Shown here one piece after another: positions 15,720 to 23,811 of a stretch of 64,000 nucleotides of DNA. The stretch lies in the NCBI GenBank assembly GCA_036404435.1, contig DASWZN010000047.1:62001-126000 (forward strand), written 5' to 3'. A program made the translations under genes and the position numbers. The notes under the pieces were generated by a model. It worked only from the letters and a program-made list of their open reading frames with translations. It was not told the DNA's origin and searched no databases. The stretch comes from DASWZN01 sp036404435 (GTDB lineage: Bacteria > Acidobacteriota > Terriglobia > Bryobacterales > Bryobacteraceae). The number at the start of each line of letters is the position of its first letter. Within the stretch, counting starts at the first letter, position 1.

Positions 15720-17711
15720 TTATCGGCCCGCGCCGGGCGCCTGCTGGCGCAGAGCGAGGGTGCGTTGGTCCTGCTCTTGAATCGCGTCAAAAACCTTTTT
15801 GAGCGTCGGGTAAACCTGAGGCGGAAACGCCAGCCGGCCGCCGCGCCCGAATACCAGCTTGCGCTGGTAGAACAATTGCCCGTTCCCCGCCTTGAGGGAG
15901 ACTTCATAGCCCCCAATGTCGCCGAGCCCGAACGAAGCCGGCGCCGACGCGTTTTCCAGCGCGAAGCCTGGGGGGACCGTAATGGTGACGCGATCCTCCT
16001 CGGCCCAGGGATACTCGAACCAGACCGGGTACTTACGCTCGCTGGCAGGGAACTTCGCCGGATGGCCCAGTTGAAAATAGCTCAACGGCAGGAACAGGCG
16101 CTTGCCGGCCCGTTGGGCGTAGCCCGGCGCCTTCACATGGTAGGAATACGTCAACGGCTTCTCGGCGTCCTCACCGTTCTCGATCTTCACCGCAGACACC
16201 TCGGCGCTGCCGAACTGGCTCCGCACCATATCGCGGACATCGTCCTCCTGCTGCGCGGGCGATTTGCGGGACTGGTCTTCCCGAAGGTCACCCGCCGCGT
16301 GGCCTGTAAAGACCAGACGCACCTCGCCTTCCAGCGTGCCTTCCTGGTCGAGCTGGAAAACGCCCGTCCGCGAGCGAAGCGACTTCTCCGGTTCGGAAAC
16401 CGGAACGTGCGCAAAGACCGGCTCGTCCGGATCGGTTACCAGAGCATCCGAGCCCTCCTCCTCCCACCGCAACATTCCTACGGGAAGCCACTTGGCTGCA
16501 GCATCGTAGAAGCGCCAGTGGCCTCCCACCTTCACGGCGATATCCATGGTGCGCAGGAAGAAGGTATTGAGAAACGTTCGGTCGAAGGGGCGATCAGTGC
16601 GGTCCCCCAGCCTGGCCACCCGCGTCTCAAAGCCTTGCGCCCTGGCCATGGCCGCGAATAGCATGTTGACGTCAAACCCCGAGCCGATGCCGCGCTTCAA
16701 AGTGTCCGCGGGTTTGTTGTTCTCCTTGGCTTTTTCGCGCTGCCGCTCAGTCACGTCTTCGTCGCTAAGGCGCTTGATCCTGCTCCGGCAGTACTGGAGC
16801 AGCTTCGCCAGTTGCTCTTCAGGGTTCTTCTCGCCCGCAACGGCCGCGTCCGCGGCCCGCCGGACCTCAGCGTTCGCCTTCAGATACGGTTCGTACTGGG
16901 AATAAATGTCCTTGCCCTCGTCCGTCCAGAACTTGTCTGGGGGCGTCTTGATCTGGTTGGCGTAGTACAGCAGGGTCCAGGGCCGGACCAGCCATTCCGA
17001 CGGCATCAACGGCTCTTCTTGATAGGCCGGCACCTTCTCCAGGGAGGTGCTGTAGAAGCCGTCCTTTTCCTTAACGAAAGGGTCCGGTTGCAGCCCAAAA
17101 GAGATCCGGGTCATGGGCGTGCCGCCGCCCAGCGGTTTAATGAAGTACTTGACCTCGTGCACGGGAATGTCGCGCTGGAAAAGCATTCGCACGTAGTCGG
17201 CGAGTTCGTGGTCTCGCACCTCGCGCCACTGGTACTCGATGATGACGCCGGGCTCGACCGCAGGCATGGCGAAGGACACGGCTTTGACTTTGAGGCCGCC
17301 GGCTTTGACGACGTCCCGCCGGAAGACCGCACTCTGCGGCAGTTCCACGATCGTGCCGTCGGGCTTGATGGTCCTTCCAGCCACGTCGAGGATCGTGCGG
17401 TTCCCGGAATACGTGATGTCCTGGGTGCCCTGCGCTTCGCAGCCGCGCTGATTGAAGACCTTGATGCGAAGGTAGTGGTATAGGACGGTCTGGGGATCGT
17501 CGCCCTGGAACGTGTCCACCACGTGGACTCTCCAGAACAGGGCTTCCGCGCCGGCCTCGGGATCGATCGCGGGGACCTTGAGGTTGCGTTCTTCTTCCGT
17601 TACCGGCAGCCACTGCGTGATGGCGGCGCGATTCGTGCCGGCGCTGGCCGCAGTGCCCGCCCCCAGCAACACGGCAATCGCGGCCACACGGAGCAATCGC
17701 GGGCAGGTCAT
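15720..17711 (-). CDS. DUF3857 protein, pseudo-transglutaminase paralogue B
   Basis: A 663-aa exported protein (MTCPRLLRVAAIAVLLGAG signal). It is colinear with paralogues A and C and shares ITQWLPVTEEERNLKVPAI, YSGNRTILDVAGRTIKPDG and the tail KLVFGRGGRLAFPPQVYP. The former nucleophile region reads RGIGSGFDVNMLFAAMA, again without Cys, and no His-Asp pair is recognisable. The start at ATG 17711 is fixed by its promoter 7 nt upstream and by alignment with the paralogues. It likely arose by tandem duplication. Confidence 0.82.
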   Translation of the reverse strand: MTCPRLLRVAAIAVLLGAGTAASAGTNRAAITQWLPVTEEERNLKVPAIDPEAGAEALFWRVHVVDTFQGDDPQTVLYHYLRIKVFNQRGCEAQGTQDITYSGNRTILDVAGRTIKPDGTIVELPQSAVFRRDVVKAGGLKVKAVSFAMPAVEPGVIIEYQWREVRDHELADYVRMLFQRDIPVHEVKYFIKPLGGGTPMTRISFGLQPDPFVKEKDGFYSTSLEKVPAYQEEPLMPSEWLVRPWTLLYYANQIKTPPDKFWTDEGKDIYSQYEPYLKANAEVRRAADAAVAGEKNPEEQLAKLLQYCRSRIKRLSDEDVTERQREKAKENNKPADTLKRGIGSGFDVNMLFAAMARAQGFETRVARLGDRTDRPFDRTFLNTFFLRTMDIAVKVGGHWRFYDAAAKWLPVGMLRWEEEGSDALVTDPDEPVFAHVPVSEPEKSLRSRTGVFQLDQEGTLEGEVRLVFTGHAAGDLREDQSRKSPAQQEDDVRDMVRSQFGSAEVSAVKIENGEDAEKPLTYSYHVKAPGYAQRAGKRLFLPLSYFQLGHPAKFPASERKYPVWFEYPWAEEDRVTITVPPGFALENASAPASFGLGDIGGYEVSLKAGNGQLFYQRKLVFGRGGRLAFPPQVYPTLKKVFDAIQEQDQRTLALRQQAPGAGR

Positions 17712-17718
17712 CCTTGCG

Positions 17719-17747
17719 AGTATAGTTCGGAACGGAGCGCAACTCAA
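17719..17747 (-). promoter_or_regulatory. Promoter B: TTGAGT-17-TATACT, 7 nt before ATG
   Basis: -35 TTGAGT (17742-17747) and -10 TATACT (17719-17724) are separated by 17 bp, with CGCAAGG between the -10 and the ATG at 17711. It lies in the 70-bp gap after paralogue C. Confidence 0.65.
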
Positions 17748-17781
17748 AGAGAAAAGGGCGCCCTTCTACCCGAAATTCCGC

Positions 17782-19785
17782 TTACGGGCGCGCGACCGCC
17801 GGCTGCTGGCGCAAAGTAATCGCGTGCTGGTCCTCCTCGCTAATCCTGTCGAAAGCGTGCTTGACCTTCGGGTAAGCCTCGAGCGGGAACATCAATCGCC
17901 CTCCGCGTCCAAATACGAGCTTGCGCTGGTAGAGGATCTGCCGGTCTCCCGCCTTCGCGGAAGCCTCATAGCCGCCCAGTTCGCCGAAGGGGAACGAAGC
18001 CGGCGCCTCCGCGTTCTCCAACTCAAGGCCTGGGGGAATCTTAATGGTGACGCGATCCTCCTCGGCCCAGGGATACTCGAACCAGACCTCATACGTGCGG
18101 TCGCCAGCGGGGAACCTCGGCGTCCGGCCCCGCTCGAAATAGCCCAACTGCACGAACAGGCGCTTGCCGGTCCGTAGCGCGTAGCCCGGCACCTTCACGT
18201 GATAGGAATACGCCAGCGGCTTCTCGGCGTCTTCGACATTCTCGACCTTCACCGCGGATATCTCGGCGCCGCTGAACTGCCGGTGTACCGTGTCGCGAAC
18301 GTCTGCTTCCTGCTGCGCGGCCGCTTCCGCGGCCTTGTCTTCCCGGCGCGCGGCGGCGCCGTGGCCCGTATAGGCGAGGCGCACGTCGCCCTCCAGCGTG
18401 CCCTCCTGATCCAGCTCGAAGACGCCCGTCCGCGTGGTCAGCGACTTCTCCGCAGCGGAAAACGGCACGTGCACGAACAGCGGCTCTTTGGGATCGGATA
18501 TCAGCGCATCCGAGCCCTCCTCCTGCCACGGCAGCATTCCCGCGGGAAGCCGCTTGTTGGCCGCGTCATAAAACCGCCATTGGTCGCCCGCCTTCACGGC
18601 AATATCAACGGTGCGCAAAAAATAGGGGTTAAGAAAAGAGCGTTCGAAGGGAACGTCCGTTCGGTCCCCCAGCCTAGCCACGCGAACCTCGAAGCCCTGT
18701 TGCCTCGCCATCGCCGCGAAGAGCATCTTGACGTCGAAATCCGAGCCGACGCCGCGCTTTAGCGTGTCGGAGGGCTTGTTGGGCGCCTTCGATTTGGCGC
18801 GCAACTGCTCGGCCAGATCCTCCTCGCTCAGACTCTTGATTTTGGTCCGGCAGTACTGGAGCATCTTGGCGAGTCTCTCTTCCGGATCCCGCGCCCCCGC
18901 GACCGCCGCGTCCGCGGCCTCGCGAACCTCGGCGCTCGCCTTCAGATACGGCTCGTACAGGGCGTATATTTTCTTGGCCTCGTCCGCCCAATATTTCTCC
19001 GGGCTGGCCTTGACATCATCGGCGTAGTACAGCAGCGTCCAGGGCCGCACCACCCACTCCGACGGCATCAGCGGCTCCTCTTTGTACGCCGGGACGTTCT
19101 TCAGGGTGGTGCTGAAAAAGTCGTCGTTTTCGCGAACGAACGGAGTTGGCTGGGGTCCAAAAGATATCCGCCTCATGGGTGGGAGCGTTTCATAGGAAAG
19201 CACCAGCGGCCTGACGAAGTATGTGACCTCGCGCACGGGAATATCGCGCTGAAACTCCATGCGCACGTAGTTGGCGAGCTCCTGGTCCCGCACCTCGCGC
19301 CAGTGGTACTCGAGAATGACGCCCGGCTCGACCGCGGGCATAGCGAAAGACACCGCCTTGAACTTGCGGCCGCCGGCTTTGACGATATCCCGCCGGAAGA
19401 TCGCGTCCTTGTTCAATTCCACGATCGTGCCGTCCGGCTTGATGGTCCTACCGGCCACGTCAAGGATCGCGTGCTTCCCCGAATAATAGATGTCCTGGGT
19501 GCCCTGCGTCGCGCAGCCGCGCTGATTGAAAACCTTGATGCGAAGGTAGTGGTAGAGAACCGTCTGGACATCGCGCCCCTGGACAGCATCCACGACGTGG
19601 ACTCTCCAGAACAGGGCTTCCGCGCCGGCCTCAGGATCGACCTTCGAGGCCTTGAGGTTGCGCTCCTCCTCCGTTACCGGCAGCCATCGCGTTATGGCGG
19701 AGACGTTCAATGGGGAGCTGGCAGCGGCGCTCGTTCCGAGCAATACCGCAAGCGCGGCCACGCGGACCAATCGTGGGCGGGTCAT
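17782..19785 (-). CDS. DUF3857 protein, pseudo-transglutaminase paralogue C
   Basis: A 667-aa exported protein (MTRPRLVRVAALAVLLGTS signal) and the first of the three tandem paralogues in transcription order. Landmarks are ITRWLPVTEEERNLKASK, YSGKHAILDVAGRTIKPDG and VFGRGGRLMFPLEAYP. The nucleophile position is RGVGSDFDVKMLFAAMA, lacking Cys. The start is ATG 19785, supported by promoter C. The three copies differ throughout, so the duplications are not recent, yet order, length and promoter architecture are kept. Confidence 0.82.
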   Translation of the reverse strand: MTRPRLVRVAALAVLLGTSAAASSPLNVSAITRWLPVTEEERNLKASKVDPEAGAEALFWRVHVVDAVQGRDVQTVLYHYLRIKVFNQRGCATQGTQDIYYSGKHAILDVAGRTIKPDGTIVELNKDAIFRRDIVKAGGRKFKAVSFAMPAVEPGVILEYHWREVRDQELANYVRMEFQRDIPVREVTYFVRPLVLSYETLPPMRRISFGPQPTPFVRENDDFFSTTLKNVPAYKEEPLMPSEWVVRPWTLLYYADDVKASPEKYWADEAKKIYALYEPYLKASAEVREAADAAVAGARDPEERLAKMLQYCRTKIKSLSEEDLAEQLRAKSKAPNKPSDTLKRGVGSDFDVKMLFAAMARQQGFEVRVARLGDRTDVPFERSFLNPYFLRTVDIAVKAGDQWRFYDAANKRLPAGMLPWQEEGSDALISDPKEPLFVHVPFSAAEKSLTTRTGVFELDQEGTLEGDVRLAYTGHGAAARREDKAAEAAAQQEADVRDTVHRQFSGAEISAVKVENVEDAEKPLAYSYHVKVPGYALRTGKRLFVQLGYFERGRTPRFPAGDRTYEVWFEYPWAEEDRVTIKIPPGLELENAEAPASFPFGELGGYEASAKAGDRQILYQRKLVFGRGGRLMFPLEAYPKVKHAFDRISEEDQHAITLRQQPAVARP

Positions 19786-19792
19786 CCTTGCG

Positions 19793-19821
19793 AGTATATT
19801 GCAGAACGGCGCGCAATTCCA
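19793..19821 (-). promoter_or_regulatory. Promoter C: TGGAAT-17-TATACT, 7 nt before ATG
   Basis: -10 TATACT (19793-19798) is 7 nt from ATG 19785, with CGCAAGG between as in promoter B. The -35 position (19816-19821) reads TGGAAT, weaker than in A and B. The spacer shares TGCGC-CCGTTC with promoter B. Confidence 0.55.
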
Positions 19822-19901
19822 GGAGAAAGAGACGTTCTTCTGCCCCAATCCGTCTGATCGCTGCCGCCGGGCAAAGGGCGCCTGTGAGATGGTGGAGGTG
19901 A

Positions 19902-21050
19902 ATGGCGCACGATCCCGCTGTGATCGATCTCGCGGCCGCGCCGGGTGCGGTGGAGGCGCGGATTGCCGAGACGCCCGACCGGCCCGCGGTATTCCTCATC
20001 TGGCCGCGCGAGGGCGCGCCGTACCTGGGGCGGACGGGCGTGCTGCGGCGGCGTCTCAAGCGCCTGCTGGGAGAGCGGCCGGGGCTTTCGCGCTGGCTGA
20101 ACCTGCGGGCGGTGGCGAGCCGCGTCGAGTACTGGCTGGCCGGCTCGGCGCTCGAGACGCGGCTGCTGTTCTACGAGCTGGCACGGCGGCACTTCCCGGA
20201 GACGTACCTGGAGCTGGCGAAGCTCCGCATGCCGCCTTACGTGAAGCTGCTGCTCTCGAACGCGTTCCCGCGGACGCAAGTCACCACGCGCCTGGGCGGG
20301 CGCGGGCTGCATTGCGGGCCGTTTCGGAATCGCGCCGCCGCCGAACAGTTCGAAGCCGCAACGCTGGAGCTGTTCCAGATCCGGCGCTGCCAGGAGGACC
20401 TGGCGCCCTCGCCCGAGCATCCCGGATGCATCTACGGCGAAATGAGCAAGTGCCTGCGGCCGTGCCAGCAGGCGGTGACCGCCGATGAGTACCGCGGCGA
20501 GGTGGATCGCATGGCGGGGTTCCTGCGGACGGAGGGTCGGTCGCTCGTCGAGCCGATCGAGGCGGCGCGGGAGCGGCTGAGCGAAGAATTGCGTTTCGAG
20601 GACGCGGCGCGGGAGCACGCGCGGATCGAGAAGGTTCAGGAGGTGCTGCGCCTGCGCGATGGCCTGGTGGCCGACATCGACCAGTTGTGCGGCGTGGCCG
20701 TGACTGCGTCGGCGGAGCCGGGCGCGGTGGAGCTGTGGTTCGTGGTCGCAGGATGCTGGCAGCCGCCGGTGCGGTTCGGCTTCGAGGTGGTGGAGGGCAG
20801 GACGATTTCGATGGACCAGCGGCTGCGCGAAGTGGTGGCGGCGATCGAGCCACGCCGGCCCGGCGTCGAGGAGCGGCAGGAGCACCTGGCGCTGCTGGCG
20901 CGCTGGTATTACTCGAGCTGGCGCGACGGCGAATGGCTGGCGTTTCCCGGCCCGGACCACGTTCCGTACCGCAAGCTGGTGAACGCCATCTCGCGGGTGG
21001 CGAGCGGCGAGGAGAGGACACCCGGTCTGGACCTCAGGGTCCGGCCGTAG
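19902..21050 (+). CDS. UvrC-like protein lacking the C-terminal nuclease (Cho-like)
   Basis: A 382-aa protein matching the N-terminal half of UvrC. It has a GIY-YIG-like domain (VFLIWPREGAPYLGRTGVL, Arg-rich helix RRRLKRLL) at about residues 29-110. A four-Cys cluster typical of the UvrC Fe-S site follows (RRCQEDLAP ... GCIYGEMSKCLRPCQ, about 165-195), then a UVR motif (EELRFEDAAREHARIEKV, about 225-245). The RNase H-like 5' nuclease and HhH domains of full UvrC (about 600 aa) are absent. E. coli Cho has a similar truncated logic for 3' incision at bulky lesions. The last codons overlap a dispersed hairpin repeat. Confidence 0.8.
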   Translation: MAHDPAVIDLAAAPGAVEARIAETPDRPAVFLIWPREGAPYLGRTGVLRRRLKRLLGERPGLSRWLNLRAVASRVEYWLAGSALETRLLFYELARRHFPETYLELAKLRMPPYVKLLLSNAFPRTQVTTRLGGRGLHCGPFRNRAAAEQFEAATLELFQIRRCQEDLAPSPEHPGCIYGEMSKCLRPCQQAVTADEYRGEVDRMAGFLRTEGRSLVEPIEAARERLSEELRFEDAAREHARIEKVQEVLRLRDGLVADIDQLCGVAVTASAEPGAVELWFVVAGCWQPPVRFGFEVVEGRTISMDQRLREVVAAIEPRRPGVEERQEHLALLARWYYSSWRDGEWLAFPGPDHVPYRKLVNAISRVASGEERTPGLDLRVRP

Positions 21051-21095
21051 CGGGTCTGGAGACCCGCTTGCAGGCGTGGACGCCTGCCCCACGCG
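21038..21095. repeat. Triple-hairpin dispersed repeat between uvrC-like and fabH
   Basis: Three back-to-back perfect stems occur: GGACC-TCAG-GGTCC (21038-21051), CGGGTCT-GG-AGACCCG (21051-21066) and GCAGGCGT-GG-ACGCCTGC (21070-21087). The first lies inside the uvrC-like C-terminal codons, the others between convergent genes. A degenerate second copy is at 3426-3467. It may serve as a bidirectional terminator. Confidence 0.65.
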
Positions 21096-21096
21096 C

Positions 21097-22086
21097 CTAG
21101 TAGGCCCAGCGCCAGAGGTTCGCGCCGACGGTGTAACCGGCGCCGACGGCGGCGAACAGAACCAGGTCGCCCTTCTTCAGCTTGCCGGCCTGGATCGCGT
21201 CGCGGGTCGCCAGGGGCAGCGTGGCCGAGGTGGTGTTGCCGTAGCGGTCGATGTTGATGATGACCTTCTCGCAATCGAGGCCCAGCCGCTCGGCGCAGGC
21301 GGTGATGATGCGGCGGTTGGCCTGGTGCGGGATCAGCAGCGCGATGTCGTTGGGGCTGACGTTGTTCCTGGCGAGCAGGTCGCGGCAAACCTCGTACATG
21401 CGGCGCACGGCGAACTTGAAGACCTGCTGGCCTTCCTGATGAACATAGTGCTGCCGCTTCTGCACGGTTTCGATGGAGGCGGGCAGGCGGCTGCCGCCGG
21501 CGGGCATGTTCAGAAACTGGCCGCCCGAACCGTCGATCTCGTTCAGGAAGTCGATGAAGCCGACCGAATCGTCTTCCGACGGCTCGACGATGAAAGCGCC
21601 CGCGCCGTCACCGAACAAAATGCAGGTGGAGCGGTCCGTGTAGTCGATGATGCGCGACATGGTGTCGGCACCGATCACCAGCACCTTGCGGTGGGTTCCG
21701 GCGGCGACCAGGTGAGCCGCCGTGGTTATGCCATAGAGGAAACTCGAGCAGGCCGCGATCAGGTCGAAGCCCCAGGCGCCCTTCGCCCCCAGTTGGTGCT
21801 GGACGATGCAGGCGGTGGAGGGGAACAGCATGTCGGGAGTGACGGTGCACAGAAGGATGGCATCGAGGTCGGTGGCCGGGATGCCGCGCTCGGCGAGGGC
21901 TATCTGGGCCGCTTCGACGGCCATGTCGGAAGTAGCCACCTCGGGCGCGGCGATGTGCCGCTCGGCAATGCCGGTCCGCTCGAGGATCCACTGATTGTTG
22001 GTTGTGACCATCTTCTCGATATCGAAGTTGGTCAGCACCCGCGGCGGCACGTAGCACCCGAGGGCGCTGATTTTGGCTCTAGGCAC
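21097..22086 (-). CDS. fabH: Beta-ketoacyl-ACP synthase III
   Basis: FabH condenses acetyl-CoA (or a branched acyl-CoA) with malonyl-ACP to start fatty acid synthesis in the cytoplasm. The 329-aa length is standard. The catalytic triad is visible: Cys113 in FDLIAACSSFLYG, His in ALLIPHQANRRI and Asn in RYGNTTSATLPLA. The N-terminal motif NQWILERTGIAERHI and the C-terminal GDLVLFAAVGAGYTVG are family signatures. The start is GTG 22086 preceded by GGGAGGAG. It stands alone and is divergent from the SprT-like gene across 74 bp. Confidence 0.95.
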   Translation of the reverse strand: MPRAKISALGCYVPPRVLTNFDIEKMVTTNNQWILERTGIAERHIAAPEVATSDMAVEAAQIALAERGIPATDLDAILLCTVTPDMLFPSTACIVQHQLGAKGAWGFDLIAACSSFLYGITTAAHLVAAGTHRKVLVIGADTMSRIIDYTDRSTCILFGDGAGAFIVEPSEDDSVGFIDFLNEIDGSGGQFLNMPAGGSRLPASIETVQKRQHYVHQEGQQVFKFAVRRMYEVCRDLLARNNVSPNDIALLIPHQANRRIITACAERLGLDCEKVIINIDRYGNTTSATLPLATRDAIQAGKLKKGDLVLFAAVGAGYTVGANLWRWAY

Positions 22087-22160
22087 GACTCCTCCCTTTG
22101 CGTTCGCGGCCCCATCCGCGGCGGGCGCGGAAAAAGAGGCCTAACTTGCTATGTTAAGTT

Positions 22161-22877
22161 GTGAAGGCCATGCAAGTCGAGAGCGCCCTGCTGTTCGAGA
22201 CGCCAGAGGAGATTTACCTCCGCGTTTTCCGCGAGCTGAAGCCGCGGACGAAGCCCCCGAAGGTTACGGTCGAGTTCTGCCGCTTCGCCAATCCGGACAG
22301 CTACGCGCGCATCGACGAGGAGGGGCTCGGGATCCGAATGAGCGACCTGCTTGAGGCGGCGCCGGCGCCGATTCTGGAGGCGCTCGCCTATATTCTGCTC
22401 GGCAAGCTCTTCCGGAAGCGGATTGCGGCGGCCTACACGCACCGCTACCGGCTGTTCTTGAACCGGCGGGAGATGCGGCGGCAGATGCACCTAGTGCGGC
22501 AGATTCGGGGACGTAAATTCGTCTCGGGCCCGCAAGGCGAGCGGCACAACCTGGAGACGGTTTTCGAAGAGCTGAACCTGCGCTATTTCCACGGCCTGAT
22601 GGCGCGGCCGCTGCTGGGTTGGAGTCGCGTGGCTTCGCGGACCACGCTCGGGCATTACGACCCGTCTCACAACGCGATCATCCTCAGCAAGCTGTTGGAT
22701 GGAGAGAAGGCGCCGCGCCTGGCGCTCGAGTATGTGCTGTTCCACGAGATGCTGCACCTGCGGTACCCGGTGGACACGCGCGGCGTGCGGCGGCGCGTCC
22801 ACACGCGGGAGTTCCGGCAGGCGGAGAAGGAATTCGCGGAGCTGAAGGAGGCGAAGGAAGTGCTGAAGCGGCTGTAG
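22161..22877 (+). CDS. SprT-like zinc metallopeptidase-domain protein
   Basis: A 238-aa soluble protein with a zincin motif HEMLHL near residue 195 (VLFHEMLHLRYPVD) and a downstream His in RRVHTREFRQAEKEFAEL. This layout is seen in SprT/YgjP-like metallopeptidase domains. The upstream segment LETVFEELNLRYFHGLM followed by GWSRVASRTTLGHYDP fits the SprT-like substrate strand. The role is unknown; SprT family members act in protein quality control or DNA-protein crosslink repair. The start is GTG 22161 or ATG 22170. TATGTT lies 5 nt before the GTG. Confidence 0.75.
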   Translation: MKAMQVESALLFETPEEIYLRVFRELKPRTKPPKVTVEFCRFANPDSYARIDEEGLGIRMSDLLEAAPAPILEALAYILLGKLFRKRIAAAYTHRYRLFLNRREMRRQMHLVRQIRGRKFVSGPQGERHNLETVFEELNLRYFHGLMARPLLGWSRVASRTTLGHYDPSHNAIILSKLLDGEKAPRLALEYVLFHEMLHLRYPVDTRGVRRRVHTREFRQAEKEFAELKEAKEVLKRL

Positions 22878-22893
22878 CGTGGGGCACGCTTCA

Positions 22894-23042
22894 GAGGCTG
22901 CTGAAAAACTCCGGAAGCACAATTCTAGCCGCAGATGAACGCCGATAAACGCGGATAAGGCATTCGCTTTCAATCCGCGTTTATCGGCGTTCATCCGCGG
23001 CTAGCAGTGTTTTGATCTTGCTTGGCGCTTTTCAGCGGCCTC
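22894..23042. mobile_element. MITE-like 149-bp inverted-repeat element without coding capacity
   Basis: Terminal inverted repeats GAGGCTGCTGAAAA (22894-22907) and TTTTCAGCGGCCTC (23029-23042) match at 13 of 14 positions. Inside, 32-bp arms 22925-22956 and 22973-23004 pair with a single mismatch and contain GATGAACGCCGATAAACGCG. The element fills the gap between the convergent SprT-like and DUF2461 genes. A diverged copy of the core lies at 36873-36983. The outer ends resemble insertion-sequence termini, but no transposase is present here. Confidence 0.65.
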
Positions 23043-23061
23043 CTCAGCGCGCGCCACTCGA

Positions 23062-23811
23062 TCACGCGAAGAATCTCTCGGTCTGCGGTCCGCGCCGACC
23101 GGCCACCAGCGGCGCGTTCAGGAACTCCACGAACGGGGTCATGGCGCGAAAGCGCTTGACCAACTCCTCGTACAGCTTCGGTGTCGCGGCGAGAGCGGGA
23201 TCGAGCTCGATGTCGAGCAGCCACTGTTTGCAGCGCACCAGGTCGGCCGCTGGATGTTCCGCGCAAAAGCCCTTCGGCACTCGCGCCAACTCGGCCCCCA
23301 TCAGCTCTCCCATGAGCGCGCGTAGCGTGCGGCCGCGCATGATACGCCGGAACTCCTGGTGGCGATCCAACAGGTAAAGGCGGATCGCGCGCAGCTCGTC
23401 CGGCGTCGGCATGTAAACACCGCCCGCGATCTCGATCGTCTCCGGCGACACGCTGAAGTACAGCCCCGCGCAGGCGTGCTTGTCGAGGCCGCGGCGCGGA
23501 AAGATGGCCGCGACGTGGGTCTTGTACGGCGTCTTGTCCGGGCTGAAGCGGGTGTCGCGGTAAACCCGGTAGATGGCGGCCTCCGGCTCCCGCACGTAGT
23601 CCGGCGCGAACTTCATCATGGCCGCGGTCAGCGCCGAGACCAGCGCCACCATGGGCGCGCGCACCTTTTCGTCATAGATATGTTTGCGTGGCTGGAACCA
23701 CTCCCGGCGGTTGTTGCGCTTCAGGCTGCGGAGGAACGCCAGCCCCTCGGGCGGAAAGCCCGGAAAACCGGCGGACCCGCCGCGCGCCGTGCCTATAATG
23801 GTGTTCTTCAT
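23062..23811 (-). CDS. DUF2461 family protein
   Basis: A 249-aa protein of the DUF2461 (TIGR02453) family. Hallmarks are the opening GFPPEGLAFLRSLKRNNRREWF, the central PEAAIYRVYRDTRFSPDKTPYKTHVAA, and GLYFSVSPETIEIAGGVYMP. The biochemical function is not known. The ATG 23811 was chosen because the frame before it would run into murB. Its start codon overlaps the murB start codon on the other strand (CATG at 23809-23812), so the two genes are strictly divergent with no intergenic DNA. Confidence 0.88.
   Translation of the reverse strand: MKNTIIGTARGGSAGFPGFPPEGLAFLRSLKRNNRREWFQPRKHIYDEKVRAPMVALVSALTAAMMKFAPDYVREPEAAIYRVYRDTRFSPDKTPYKTHVAAIFPRRGLDKHACAGLYFSVSPETIEIAGGVYMPTPDELRAIRLYLLDRHQEFRRIMRGRTLRALMGELMGAELARVPKGFCAEHPAADLVRCKQWLLDIELDPALAATPKLYEELVKRFRAMTPFVEFLNAPLVAGRRGPQTERFFA
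23794..23799 (+). promoter_or_regulatory. Consensus -10 TATAAT for murB inside the DUF2461 5' codons
   Basis: TATAAT ends 10 nt before the murB ATG at 23810, and on the other strand it encodes part of MKNTIIG. A near-leaderless murB mRNA is expected. No clear -35 is visible. Confidence 0.5.

Noticed and set aside
11152..16661. Plus-strand ORFs of 845 and 1045 aa across the DUF3857 genes
   Set aside because: Exactly antisense to four well-supported proteins, with no recognisable motif or ribosome-binding site.
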